64,000 nucleotides of DNA from Candidatus Aegiribacteria sp. (GTDB lineage Bacteria > Fermentibacterota > Fermentibacteria > Fermentibacterales > JCC-6): NCBI GenBank assembly GCA_023138735.1, contig JAGLOY010000048.1, positions 1-64,000 of the forward strand, in the 5' to 3' direction. Below are positions 28,071 through 38,281 of this stretch, one piece after another. Below the pieces are notes generated by a model that worked only from the letters and a program-made list of their open reading frames with translations, was not told where the DNA came from and ran no database searches. Both the position numbers and the translations under genes were made by a program. Position 1 is the first letter of the stretch. Each line of letters opens with the position of its first letter.

Positions 28071-29250
28071 AGGAAATAATGTACCTGTAATTATGTATCA
28101 TAGTGTTGTACCAAAGGAGAATCTATGGTCCTCTATTTCTGACCCGCTGGATCAATTTGAAAAAGTTCTTTGTAATCTAACTGAAACGGGATTCCACACT
28201 ATATTTTTGTGTGATCTATACTTATTCCTCAAGATGAGTAAGCGACTCCCAGATAAACCTATAGTACTAACTTTTGATGATGGATATTTGGATAACTGGC
28301 TTCACGTATTTCCGCTCCTTAAGAAATATGGGCAGAAAGCAACTGTTTTCCCTGCTCTCGAATTCATAGCTGATGGAAAGCCCAGATTGCTCCAGGAGGA
28401 GCGTAATCTTGAACATAATGTCGGCTACATGAACTGGTCTGAATTGAAGATTATGCAGAACAGTGGCTATGTAGACATTCAGTCACACACAATGACACAT
28501 ACATGGAAATTCAGCTCCCCTGAAGTAATGACTTTTCTTACTCCTTGTGCCGATTTTAACTGGATCGAGTGGAATAGGGACAAGTCTCTCAAGCCATTCT
28601 GGGAACCACATAAAACCCTTCCGGAACTGACCGCTGGTTATCCGCTATTCAAATACGGCAGAGCTCTTGGAGTAAGGGAGTTTATCCCGAATGATTGTTT
28701 TGTACAGACAGTTATTGATACAGTGTCGCGAAACGGTGGGATCGATTTTCTTGAATCACATTCTTCCGCTCAAATTCTGCATGAACTCGTCAGAAGCTTC
28801 AGCCCTCACAAAAGGGGAAGGCTTGAAACAGATTATGAATTTGAAAGAAGAATCGATTACGAGCTTGGAGAAAGTCGTGATCAATTATCTAGTCGTTTAG
28901 GGAAACCTGTAAAATTCCTCTGTTGGCCTGGGGGAGGATGGCATCCATTCATTGGAGATAAGTGGAAGAAGTACGGTTATCTTGCGACTTCGTTGCCCAG
29001 TAATATCACAAATAGAAAAAGTAATTCACCGGGAGATTCACCAGAATCTTTTGTCAGGATCTCATCCGGTCTCGGCGAATGGAAATTTCGAGGCAAAACA
29101 GTTGGGAGATTAAATTCCAGATTTTTCAAATCCAAGCTAGATCATTTCTTTGAAATCCCTGGATCTCTTTCCAGAATGCGTTTTGTAAAGCTGATAATAT
29201 TGCTGCGAAATATTTTAAACCAATCCAGGGGATCAATTGTCAATAGATAA
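28057..29250 (+). CDS. polysaccharide deacetylase family protein
   Basis: VPVIMYHSVVPK...KPIVLTFDDGYLDNWLHVFPLLKKYGQKATVF...DIQSHTMTHTWKFSS (NodB motif TFDDGY and SHxxTH). Confidence 0.9.
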   Translation: MISNKGNNVPVIMYHSVVPKENLWSSISDPLDQFEKVLCNLTETGFHTIFLCDLYLFLKMSKRLPDKPIVLTFDDGYLDNWLHVFPLLKKYGQKATVFPALEFIADGKPRLLQEERNLEHNVGYMNWSELKIMQNSGYVDIQSHTMTHTWKFSSPEVMTFLTPCADFNWIEWNRDKSLKPFWEPHKTLPELTAGYPLFKYGRALGVREFIPNDCFVQTVIDTVSRNGGIDFLESHSSAQILHELVRSFSPHKRGRLETDYEFERRIDYELGESRDQLSSRLGKPVKFLCWPGGGWHPFIGDKWKKYGYLATSLPSNITNRKSNSPGDSPESFVRISSGLGEWKFRGKTVGRLNSRFFKSKLDHFFEIPGSLSRMRFVKLIILLRNILNQSRGSIVNR

Positions 29251-30349
29251 GAAATACACTGTCCTGCTTGTTACTGATGGTCTTGGCCTTGCCGGTGCTG
29301 AAAGACAGCTGTTTCTTACTGCCACTAATCTTTCTGCTCAATGGCGGGTTGTTGTTTGGACTCTACATGATGGCCATTACAGAGAGAAGCTTGAAGAAGA
29401 GAACATACGAGTCATTATTAGTCCTGGTGAGGGTTCAGTTCATCAAGCAATCCGTTCTTTGTTTTGCACATCTTCTAACGTAAAGCCCGATCTGATCCAC
29501 GTTTGGGGATCTGCCTCGATTCTTCTAGTGTATATCCTATTCAAATGTAAGATTCCCATACTGAATGGCACTATCCGAAGGAGTAATCTTCCTAGCGGAT
29601 GGATCAATCAGTTGAGAACAAGAATATCATCAAGAATCGGTGATCTAATTCTTAGTAATAGTGCAGCCGGCATTTATGCTCATGGGTTATCCGATTTAGC
29701 CCATGTAGTAATACACAATGGGTTCTCCTGGGACAGTATTCATACTGCAAATCCTGTTGAAATGGATGCAAAGAAAACGAATATCGTCATGTGCGCAAAC
29801 ATCAAACCTGAGAAGGATTACGCTCTTCTTGTAAAAGTAGCTAACCTGGCTTTGGATAGATCAGGAAATAGTATGCCATACAAGTTTTGGTGTATAGGCA
29901 ATATAGTGGATAAAGCTTACTATGATCAAATATACAAAGAAGCGGAAAGGTTATTGAATACAGGTGCAATGGTATTCACAGGAACGTCTGACTCACCTGC
30001 TGATTATCTTGCTTCAGCAGATATAGGTGTTCTTCTTACAAATCCGGAATATCATGCTGAGGGTATATCAAATAGTATCATGGAGTATATGGCTGCTTCA
30101 TTACCGGTTATCTGTTCTGATAGCGGGGGAAATACTGAGCTTGTTTGGAGTGGAAATACAGGATTTATCCTTAAAGGCGAAGATGTATCCGAAATACTCT
30201 CTAGAATGGAAACACTAAGATTGGACTCTGAGTTAGCCCATTCAATGGGAGCCAAGGGGAGAGAGCGAATTCTAAAAGATTTCTCACTTGAAAATATGAT
30301 TGCAGAGATGGAATCTGTATACGTGAAGGTAATCAACCGCAGAGAGTAA
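29237..30349 (+). CDS. glycosyltransferase family 4
   Basis: GLGLAGAERQLFLTATNL...MCANIKPEKDYALLVKVA...YHAEGISNSIMEYMAASLPVICSDSGGNTELV. Confidence 0.87.
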   Translation: MSIDKKYTVLLVTDGLGLAGAERQLFLTATNLSAQWRVVVWTLHDGHYREKLEEENIRVIISPGEGSVHQAIRSLFCTSSNVKPDLIHVWGSASILLVYILFKCKIPILNGTIRRSNLPSGWINQLRTRISSRIGDLILSNSAAGIYAHGLSDLAHVVIHNGFSWDSIHTANPVEMDAKKTNIVMCANIKPEKDYALLVKVANLALDRSGNSMPYKFWCIGNIVDKAYYDQIYKEAERLLNTGAMVFTGTSDSPADYLASADIGVLLTNPEYHAEGISNSIMEYMAASLPVICSDSGGNTELVWSGNTGFILKGEDVSEILSRMETLRLDSELAHSMGAKGRERILKDFSLENMIAEMESVYVKVINRRE

Positions 30350-30638
30350 GTTTGCATTATTCCAACAGCTAAATTAGCACATGTGGTGTTTCAGCTATTA
30401 TTTGTCCAATCAGAGATATCTTTGGTGGAATCTCATAAGCGAATCAGAATATGAATAATCGCGATCCTCGAAAAGGATCAAGGGACTATTGACGAAAACA
30501 TTACACTATGGCACATTCAAAAAACGTATAATGGATAGTTCAAGAATTGTTGTTGATCTTGTTCTGGGCGGAGGATGGTGATGAGGTTTTTATGAAACTT
30601 GATAGATTGATTTTCCAACAATATCTATGTTCTCTTAA

Positions 30639-32033
30639 ATGAATGATATGCAAAAAGCTTTATTAGAAAGAATCAAGGGAAAATTTAAGCGTATATTTGT
30701 ACCATATACTTTAAGGAGATACAACTCTATATACAAGTCAACTCAGAGGCATATTCGCGAAACAGAGCGGATGAGTCCGAAGGAAATCGAACAATATCAC
30801 TTAAGAAAATTGAAGGATCTTATCCGATATTGCAGATTGAATAGCCCATATTACCGCAGACTGTTTAAATCTATTTCTTTCTGTGAAGATGATCTGAAAT
30901 CCATTGACGATTATAGAAGAATTCCTGTATTAACGAAAAAGGAGTTAAAGGATAACCTCGATGAACTATCTGTGCAGGGTACTTTGCGTGAAAAGGCTTC
31001 TTATGGAACAACGGGAGGTACTACGGGAGAACCTGTTGGATACTACAGTTACAAGACAAAGCTGCAGGATATTGAGAATGCATTTGTTGATGATATTTGG
31101 AAACGTGGAGGATACTCTCCAGGTTGCCAGATGGCTGTAATGCGTGGAGCAAGAATTAACAAAGCAGCAAAAGATGGATACTTCTGGCGAAAGTACGCTG
31201 GAATTCCACGCTTGTTTCTATCAACATTTCATCTTGATGAACCAAATGCAAATCGATATTCTGAATTGATGAGTAGATACAATGTTAAGTATTTACATTG
31301 CTTTCCCTCTTCTGCACTAACATTCTACAAATTACTAGATAAAGCAGATGCTGTAAAACCTAAAATAGATGGAATACTAACCTCTTCAGAGGTATTATCA
31401 GATTATAATAGAAAATATATTGAAAAATCAGCAGATGCTCCGGTACTTGATTTGTATGGTTCCTCTGAAAGAGTTGCAATAGCCGGAGAATGTCCTGAAT
31501 GTGGTTTGTATCATGTATATCCTCAATATGGGTATGTGGAGTTAACTGATGAACACGGTACTCATATAGATAGTCCAGGGGGAGTGGGATCGATAATTGG
31601 TACTTCTTATGTGCGGTGTGCGACTCCACTGTTGCGATATGAGTTGGGTGATATGGCTGTGTTCGCTGACTCTCCGGGTTTATGTGACAGACAATATTTC
31701 TCCCTTGAAAGAATTCTGGGTAGACAGGTTGAGTATGTGTATTCGGATGAAGGACGAGAAATATCCATGTCTCTGATGAACATACACTCTGATATATTCG
31801 ATTCCCTTATTCGCTTTCAATTTGTCCAAAAGAAACAGGGCTACGTTGAATTCCATTATCTACCCTCAGTTGCTATGTCAATTGAAGAAGTAACGCGCAT
31901 AAGGCGTTCAATTCAGAATAAGTTGGGAAAGGGATTTGAAGTGGAGATGGTTTCCGAATCCTATATCCCGAGAGGAACTAACGGAAAACACAGGCTCCTT
32001 ATTCAGGAATTAAAAGAGTTTCCAGCACAATGA
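30639..32033 (+). CDS. phenylacetate-CoA ligase (PaaK/CapK)-like adenylate-forming enzyme, second copy
   Basis: YGTTGGTTGEPVGYYSYKTK; DLYGSSERVAIAGECPECG; LLRYELGDMAVFADSPGLCDRQYFSLERILGR. Confidence 0.85.
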   Translation: MNDMQKALLERIKGKFKRIFVPYTLRRYNSIYKSTQRHIRETERMSPKEIEQYHLRKLKDLIRYCRLNSPYYRRLFKSISFCEDDLKSIDDYRRIPVLTKKELKDNLDELSVQGTLREKASYGTTGGTTGEPVGYYSYKTKLQDIENAFVDDIWKRGGYSPGCQMAVMRGARINKAAKDGYFWRKYAGIPRLFLSTFHLDEPNANRYSELMSRYNVKYLHCFPSSALTFYKLLDKADAVKPKIDGILTSSEVLSDYNRKYIEKSADAPVLDLYGSSERVAIAGECPECGLYHVYPQYGYVELTDEHGTHIDSPGGVGSIIGTSYVRCATPLLRYELGDMAVFADSPGLCDRQYFSLERILGRQVEYVYSDEGREISMSLMNIHSDIFDSLIRFQFVQKKQGYVEFHYLPSVAMSIEEVTRIRRSIQNKLGKGFEVEMVSESYIPRGTNGKHRLLIQELKEFPAQ

Positions 32034-32201
32034 TTCAGGTCGGAGGTGTTGATCATAAGCTGAATAACAATGAACAAGCAAATTATTCGTGATACATATA
32101 CTGAGAGTTCATATTACCGAATTGAAGCGCTAATCTAAATTCAGACATTCACTGTACTAACCTCTGAAGTTATATTCACTTCAGCAGAGAGGAGTATAGT
32201 T

Positions 32202-32489
32202 ATGGCTGGAAAAAGGGGGAAGAGGTATCCCCGGGATTTCAAGTTGAATGCAGCTTGTTTGATCGTTGAAGGAGGCTACAGTTACCGCAAGGCAGCGGAG
32301 AGGCTGGGAGTTTCCACCGAGTCTCTCCGTCGCTGGGTCATGGCTTTTCGAGCAAGCGGAGATCTTGCGGAAGAAGAGTCGCCTTCCGCTGGTAAGCTCC
32401 GGAAGCTTCAGCGAGAGCTTGCTGAGCTTCGGATTGAAAACGAGATACTGAAAAAAGCAGCGGCTTACTTCGCCAAAGAGTCCCTGTGA
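32202..32489 (+). CDS. IS3-family transposase OrfA (HTH_Tnp_1)
   Basis: MAGKRGKRYPRDFKLNAACLIVEGGYSYRKAAERLGVSTESLRRWV...LRKLQRELAELRIENEILKKAAAYFAKESL. Confidence 0.9.
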   Translation: MAGKRGKRYPRDFKLNAACLIVEGGYSYRKAAERLGVSTESLRRWVMAFRASGDLAEEESPSAGKLRKLQRELAELRIENEILKKAAAYFAKESL

Positions 32490-33359
32490 GGTATGCCTGG
32501 ATTAATGATCTCAGGGGCTTCTGGCCGATAACGAGGATGTGTGTGGCTCTCAAGGTAAGCAGGAGTGGCTTTTACTCATGGACAACCCGTTCCCCCTCTG
32601 TTCGAGAGAGGCGTCAGGAACGTCTTGATGAGTTGGTATCACAATCACATGCTGCCAGTTATCGGATCTACGGGTATCGCAAGATCCACAGGGATATTGT
32701 TGATAATGATCTTGAGGATTGCTGTGCGGAGACCGTTCGCAGGGCGATGCAACGGCTCGGTATCAGAAGCCGTAGAGCCAGGAAGTTTGTCGTAACGACG
32801 GATTCGAATCATGACATGCTCGTGGCAGAGAATCTTCTTGATCGGGATTTCTCGGCATCTGCTCCTAACGAGAAGTGGCTTGCGGATATCACCTATCTGG
32901 CGACAGAGGAGGGATGGCTTTACCTAGCTGTTGTCCTTGACTGCTACAGCCGATTCATAGCCGGTTGGAGCATGAGTGACAGGATAGATTCCGATCTGGT
33001 CTGCAGTGCTCTCAGAATGGCTCTTATGCGCCGCAAGGTATCCTCATCATGCCGTCTGATCCATCACAGTGACAGGGGGCAGCCAATATGCCTCTGATCA
33101 GCTATCAGAGATGCTTGCTGACAGCGGTATTAGAGTAAGCATGTCCCGCAAGGGAGATCCCTGGGATAATTCCATGATGGAGAGCTTCTACGGATCGCTC
33201 AAAACGGAATGGATCGATGGAACATACGACACCAGGAATGAAGCAGAGCTGGAAGTTTTCAAATACATCGAAATGTTTTACATTCCAATCAGGTTGCATG
33301 AGAACCTTGATTATGTCAGCCCTCTGGACTTCGAGATGAAATATGAACAGGGATTGTAG
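32486..33359 (+). pseudogene. IS3-family transposase OrfB (rve DDE integrase), disrupted by +1 in a G run
   Basis: Two ORFs 32486-33097 and 33069-33359; NEKWLADITYLATEEGWLYLAVVLDCYSRFIAGW, HHSDRG, MESFYGSLKTEW; removing one G from GGGGG at 33075-33079 restores HHSDRGSQYASDQLSEMLAD. Confidence 0.9.
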
Positions 33360-33496
33360 ATCTATGGAGAGCAGAGTACGTGAATCTATACAGTGACTGT
33401 CCGTTTTACGTTAAGCGCTCCAAATCATATGGACTTGCGTACAAATGCTATGGATAGAGTTTTAGTAACAGGTACATTAGCTCATGAAAGTAACAA

Positions 33497-34636
33497 GTGA
33501 TGTATATATGCATGTATGGTTTCAGTGGACAGAATACGAATATTTGGCTGGAGTATTTTAAAGATCATCCAAAACACAAAGTTACATTTATAACACCAAG
33601 ACTGCTAAAACAAACATTGAAACCGGCAGAAAACATTTCAATAATTTCCTTAGGAGATGGTAAGTACTCATCAAGAATTTTAGCATCGATGTATTATCGA
33701 TATATGCGAATGATAACTCGTATAAAAATATCAGCAAGGAACTATGATTTATTTATCCTTCACGGGCTATATAATTGGAGGGATTCTATAATTTTCTTTG
33801 GCAGTGTTAATGCTAGGAAGAAAATAGTGTTATTATGGAACGATACTAACCATGTAAGAATCCTCCAAAATATCAAATCGAATACTGCTCGGGAAATGCT
33901 AACTGTACTGGAAAAGGCTGATAATATTTACCCAACTTGGGATGTAACTAGAAAATCCTTTTTACAGTCTTTCCCCCATTTATCACAAAAGACAAAAACA
34001 AGACCGTGGGGAGTAAGAAAGGATCTATTTGTTGAGCCATCTACGGATATTAGCAAGATAAATCGGGAACTAATGGCTACGTTAAGTCGTGGAAAAGTAT
34101 TTATGTTCTGGCCAAGATCTATTCATAAGAACATAAGGCACGATATCCTACTACAATCTATCAAACTTGTTTCGGAAGAAATTTCTTTAGTTTCTTTTCT
34201 TGCAATGGGGAGGATGCAAAGTACGCTGTGGAGTCGAAAAATTATTAAGCAGCTTCACTCTTTAGAGAATTCAACAGAAGTATTTGCTGAATATTCAAAA
34301 CACTTACCACTGGAAGATATCATTCCTCTTTACAATCGAGCTGACCTTATGGTTAATCTAGCTGATACTGATCAGCTAAGCTCCTGTATTCTCGAAGCTT
34401 TCTTGTCGAGAACAAGAATCGTCCTTTCCAATATTCCCGCATATCAAGAACTTCTGCTTCTGGGATTTCATGTAACATTAACAGAAAACACTCCAGAAAG
34501 TGTCGCCAGCGCAATTAAGAAAGTTGTATCCAGTCTTGGAACGGAGGAGTCAGAAGAATTAATTGAAAATAATAGAATGCTAGTGCTCAATAAGTATAAT
34601 GTAGATAATAATATAACAAAAATAATTGATGTATAA
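33497..34636 (+). CDS. glycosyltransferase (GT4-like)
   Basis: 379 aa; MYGFSGQNTNIWLEYFKDHPKHKVTFITPR...LPLEDIIPLYNRADLMVNLADTDQLSSCILEAFLSRTRIVLSNIPAYQEL. Confidence 0.72.
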   Translation: MMYICMYGFSGQNTNIWLEYFKDHPKHKVTFITPRLLKQTLKPAENISIISLGDGKYSSRILASMYYRYMRMITRIKISARNYDLFILHGLYNWRDSIIFFGSVNARKKIVLLWNDTNHVRILQNIKSNTAREMLTVLEKADNIYPTWDVTRKSFLQSFPHLSQKTKTRPWGVRKDLFVEPSTDISKINRELMATLSRGKVFMFWPRSIHKNIRHDILLQSIKLVSEEISLVSFLAMGRMQSTLWSRKIIKQLHSLENSTEVFAEYSKHLPLEDIIPLYNRADLMVNLADTDQLSSCILEAFLSRTRIVLSNIPAYQELLLLGFHVTLTENTPESVASAIKKVVSSLGTEESEELIENNRMLVLNKYNVDNNITKIIDV

Positions 34637-34734
34637 CTACACTGGAATTACAATAATCAGTTCTGCGTGAAATACGCATACTCGAAGATATGAACAAGAA
34701 TCAAGAATACAGAGGAATCTGTGAACTACTGCAG

Positions 34735-35217
34735 TTATACTTCACTGTATTTTTCCATGACAAGATAGATGTTATCATTCTGGTAATGATTTGTAAAACC
34801 GCACTTAACATATAGTTGCACGGCTGGACGATTTGCTTTATTGACTTCTAGCCATATCCTGTTGAGTTTAAGATGCTGGAAACCGAAGTCAAGAAGCTGC
34901 GAAGTAGCTTTATATGCGACGCCTTTTCCCCAGTAATCAGTATCTCCAATGAAAATGTGATATTGAGCTTGCTTGTCTGTGATGTTTGTTAGCTGAACAT
35001 TACCTACATAAGTGTCGGTTTCACCGTCAGTAACAATAATCGCATAACGAGCAGAATTGTCTTCCTGAATTACGCGTCTTATCCAAGAGGTCTCAATGTC
35101 TTCAGTGATTAGAGTATCTGGTTTTGATCCCGTGAACTTCCAGATTAGGGGATTGTTTCTCCATTTCCATGATACTCTAGCATGATTTACATTGAGCGGT
35201 TCGATTCTAACTTTCAC
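34735..35217 (-). CDS. GNAT family N-acetyltransferase
   Basis: 160 aa; YVGNVQLTNITDKQAQYHIFIGDTDYWGKGVAYKATSQLLDFGFQHLKLNRIWLEVNKANRPAVQLYVKCGF. Confidence 0.88.
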   Translation of the reverse strand: MKVRIEPLNVNHARVSWKWRNNPLIWKFTGSKPDTLITEDIETSWIRRVIQEDNSARYAIIVTDGETDTYVGNVQLTNITDKQAQYHIFIGDTDYWGKGVAYKATSQLLDFGFQHLKLNRIWLEVNKANRPAVQLYVKCGFTNHYQNDNIYLVMEKYSEV

Positions 35218-36176
35218 TTAACATCCCTTATCAAATTTATAATTCTGCTCATATCTTCACCTGAATATCTTTGATCAATTGGCAGGTGAAGTATATTGTG
35301 AGCAAATTCATTTAGGTTGGAATCATTTGCTTGCTCTTCTTGTGATTCTGGCCAGAAAACAGGAACAAAGACTCTGTTATCAATGAGGTACTGACGAATA
35401 TCTACTGCACCATCTGTCTGATATGGATAGCTAATCGGAGAAATCGGGCATGTAAAATCTCTTGAAAATAAGTTGTCAGAATGCAAGTACTTATGGAGAT
35501 TATTAAAGTTCGCTAATCTTTTCTTATATACTTGCGTGAAGTCTATAGTGGCAAACAGAAGTGATGTAAATTTTGATATCCTTGCATAGGGGAGCGATGA
35601 GAAATACTTCTCATTTTGAACAAAATCCTGATATCCTTCCTCTGGAGAAATATCAATTCTCTTAAAAAGGTGCGAACATCTGTTCCACGAAGTACCTTGT
35701 GGTAATTGAGATAGATCATAGTCAACTCCATAAAAGTAAGCTCCATCTGGAACTCCAAAGAATTTTCTTGCAGAATAAAATGTTGGAATTCCCTGATGTG
35801 GTGTTGAAAAAAATGCTTGACTATTATCCACAATCAACTGGTTGGGGTACTTTGCCACAAGTTTGGCAACACAAGAATCACACACACCAAAGTAGTTGAT
35901 ATAGAAAAGGATAGTCCCTTTTTCGAGGAAATCAATTTTAGGTTGAAATGACTCGGTGATTGAATAGAACTCGAAATGAATGTCTAATTTTCGTATAGGT
36001 TCAAGAATTACATCGCAAAATAGTCTAGGAACCAGTAATTTTGTGGGCTTCAATGTTTCTAGAATGCAATAGAGAGCATTACGTCCCGAGTTTACTGCGC
36101 AGGCACTAATATGAGGATTTGAATCAGTTGGCTTACCAAGTTCAAGTCCAAAGTATCCGCCAATTGCTTTATTCAT
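35214..36176 (-). CDS. divergent DegT/AHBA_syn-like PLP aminotransferase-fold protein
   Basis: SGRNALYCILETLKP...LIVDNSQAFFS...FYSARKFFGVPDGAYFYG aligns by eye with DegT D-x-x-H and SFHxTK..GGA motifs. Confidence 0.65.
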   Translation of the reverse strand: MNKAIGGYFGLELGKPTDSNPHISACAVNSGRNALYCILETLKPTKLLVPRLFCDVILEPIRKLDIHFEFYSITESFQPKIDFLEKGTILFYINYFGVCDSCVAKLVAKYPNQLIVDNSQAFFSTPHQGIPTFYSARKFFGVPDGAYFYGVDYDLSQLPQGTSWNRCSHLFKRIDISPEEGYQDFVQNEKYFSSLPYARISKFTSLLFATIDFTQVYKKRLANFNNLHKYLHSDNLFSRDFTCPISPISYPYQTDGAVDIRQYLIDNRVFVPVFWPESQEEQANDSNLNEFAHNILHLPIDQRYSGEDMSRIINLIRDVK

Positions 36177-36916
36177 GAGAGAGTGATGTCATCCAGCATC
36201 ACAGAGATATCTTCAGAATTATTGAACATCATTATATCAATGATAGAAAGTCCCATAATAGATTCTTCTCTTCGCTGAGAATAGCTGGGTAAGTTCGATG
36301 TTAAAAATCGCAAGTTAATCCCGTGCGTATTCCAATCTTCTTTTGGGAAAATCTCTTTCCCCCCTGAAGGATTGATGTAAGTAGAAACATTTAAGTATTT
36401 GGAAATATTGAGTGCCCAGTCTCCAGGATGATTTACTGTCATTTCAGGAAAATCCATTTCAGAGGAGATAGTATAGTTAAAAGGAATAGAAAGGTACTCG
36501 CAAACTGAATCAAGTAGGTGTGCATTCAAGTGAGCGATACTATTTTCATTTGTATTCAAAGTTTGGGATAAAAATAAAGTAACTTCAGCAAAGTACGGTG
36601 CCTTTTTTCTATAGTGTTCAAGTTGGTGAAGAAGTTTGTCTTTCCATAAAATATTGTTATTAATATAAATATCACTTATCAATGCTTCTCTGTGTGCTTT
36701 TTGAATGGGTAGAGAAATGTATTGCCATCCACCGTTTGGTTTTTCCGGAGCAAGAATTCTGTTACGATTCATCCATCCTTTTCTGATATATTGCACTTCA
36801 TCAAATACAATAAAGTAATCTGTATGCTTTATAAGCGAAAAATACCCCAGATATGGGAAAAAGTATGGTTGCATTATTGCAATAGTAGAACCTTTGTATT
36901 TATCAAGATTATCCAT
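36173..36916 (-). CDS. WbqC family protein
   Basis: IAIMQPYFFPYLGYFSLIKHTDYFIVFDEVQYIRKGWMNRNRIL...WQYISLPI. Confidence 0.92.
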   Translation of the reverse strand: MDNLDKYKGSTIAIMQPYFFPYLGYFSLIKHTDYFIVFDEVQYIRKGWMNRNRILAPEKPNGGWQYISLPIQKAHREALISDIYINNNILWKDKLLHQLEHYRKKAPYFAEVTLFLSQTLNTNENSIAHLNAHLLDSVCEYLSIPFNYTISSEMDFPEMTVNHPGDWALNISKYLNVSTYINPSGGKEIFPKEDWNTHGINLRFLTSNLPSYSQRREESIMGLSIIDIMMFNNSEDISVMLDDITLS

Positions 36917-38090
36917 GGAAGTGATTTCGATTGTGTGAAATTGATTGAAGGCATTCTGCTATTCCAATAATCTCTTCCTGCCCAATTGTCTGCCCGGTCG
37001 GAAAAGATATTACTTTCGCAGAAATGATATCAGTATTAGGGAGGATAAGTGAATAATCCGGAAAGCATTCCCGGTAAGGCTGCATTTGATGGCAGCCTGG
37101 ATAAAAGTAACGCCTTGCAAGTACATTTTCAGCTTCTAATGCTTGAATTAGCGTATCTCTATCAATGCCGAATTGCTCCCGGTCAACCAAAACGATTACA
37201 TACTGCCAGTTGTGCTTAGTAAGATTCTGTGGTGGTTCGATTAAGCTAATGCCTTCTATATCTGTGATTGCTTCTCTATACTTCTCAAAATTCTGTTTAT
37301 TGTTTTCTCTTATAGATTCGATAGAATGAAGCATTGCCAAACCCATTGCTGCCGAAACTTCAGTCATTTTTCCATTAATTCCAAGGTAATCTACTGTGTC
37401 CTTTTCAAAACCATTAAAACCAAAATTAGTCATGAGCCTAATTTGTTCAGCAAGGGATTCATCATTGGTTGTGACCGCTCCACCCTCAAATGAATTAAAG
37501 AATTTTGTAGCATGGAAACTGAAAACAGAAGCTCTTCCGAGGTTCGCTATTGGAATGTTGTCCACTTCACAACCAAATGAATGAGCAGCATCATACAGAA
37601 CATTAATGTTATGAGTATCTGCAATGCTACCGATTTTCTTGTAATCACAGGGATGTCCATACACATGCACACCAATAATTCCTGTTGTATTTGGAGTAAG
37701 TACTTTCTTGATTGATTCAGAATCAATAGTAACATCAAATTTACTGATGTCAGCGAAGACCGGCGTGATTCTCTGCCATTGAAGAGAATGAGCTGTTGCA
37801 ACAAATGTATAGGAGGGAAGAATTACTTCGTCTTTAAAGTTAAGTGCACGCTCAGCTAATTCAAGGGCGATAGTACCATTGCATACTGGAACACAGTATT
37901 TAACGTGAAGAAACTTCTCCAGCTTCTCTTGGAATTCCCGAACTAGAGGACCATTATTAGTAAGCCATCGGGAATCAAAGATTCTGTCTACATATTTCCA
38001 GAAGACATTTTTATCTGGAAGGTTCGGTCTTCCAACGTGAAGGGGTTCTTTGAAAGCTGGCTCTCCACCGAGGATGGCTGGTTTTCTCAA
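36909..38090 (-). CDS. DegT/DnrJ/EryC1/StrS sugar aminotransferase
   Basis: 393 aa; VPVCNGTIALELAERAL...VILPSYTFVATAHSLQW...VLYDAAHSFGCEVD...VFSFHATKFFNSFEGGAV. Confidence 0.92.
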   Translation of the reverse strand: MRKPAILGGEPAFKEPLHVGRPNLPDKNVFWKYVDRIFDSRWLTNNGPLVREFQEKLEKFLHVKYCVPVCNGTIALELAERALNFKDEVILPSYTFVATAHSLQWQRITPVFADISKFDVTIDSESIKKVLTPNTTGIIGVHVYGHPCDYKKIGSIADTHNINVLYDAAHSFGCEVDNIPIANLGRASVFSFHATKFFNSFEGGAVTTNDESLAEQIRLMTNFGFNGFEKDTVDYLGINGKMTEVSAAMGLAMLHSIESIRENNKQNFEKYREAITDIEGISLIEPPQNLTKHNWQYVIVLVDREQFGIDRDTLIQALEAENVLARRYFYPGCHQMQPYRECFPDYSLILPNTDIISAKVISFPTGQTIGQEEIIGIAECLQSISHNRNHFHG

Positions 38091-38281
38091 TAGTTACCTC
38101 TCATCGAAAATACAATTCCTGTAATCTTTTTTGAAGATAATCAAAATTTACCTTTGCGCCTTGCTTTGTTTTCCTGCATGGTCTGATTCGGAAGATATCT
38201 CATTGTGCTATTTCCCCTGAGTACGAAGCCAGCTATATTCTGTTTACTCTATGTACAAATGCGAGAATCTGGTATCTGTTA

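Larger units (their letters stand above)
32126..33419 (+). mobile_element. IS3-family insertion sequence (orfA + frameshifted orfB) bounded by imperfect inverted repeats
   Basis: IRL 32126-32156 (agcgctaatctaaattcagacattcactgta) matches the reverse complement of IRR 33389-33419 at 23 of 31 positions by hand count; encloses OrfA/OrfB. Confidence 0.82.

Noticed and set aside
32451-32489. Programmed -1 frameshift (AAAAAAG) between IS3 OrfA and OrfB
   Set aside because: OrfB is in the -1 frame, but the zero-frame codons are AAA AAA GCA, not the canonical A AAA AAG arrangement, and OrfB has a GTG start overlapping the OrfA stop. Not supported enough to claim.
32338-32795. Alternative ORFs in the IS element
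   Set aside because: Overlap the OrfA/OrfB coding frames with no independent support.
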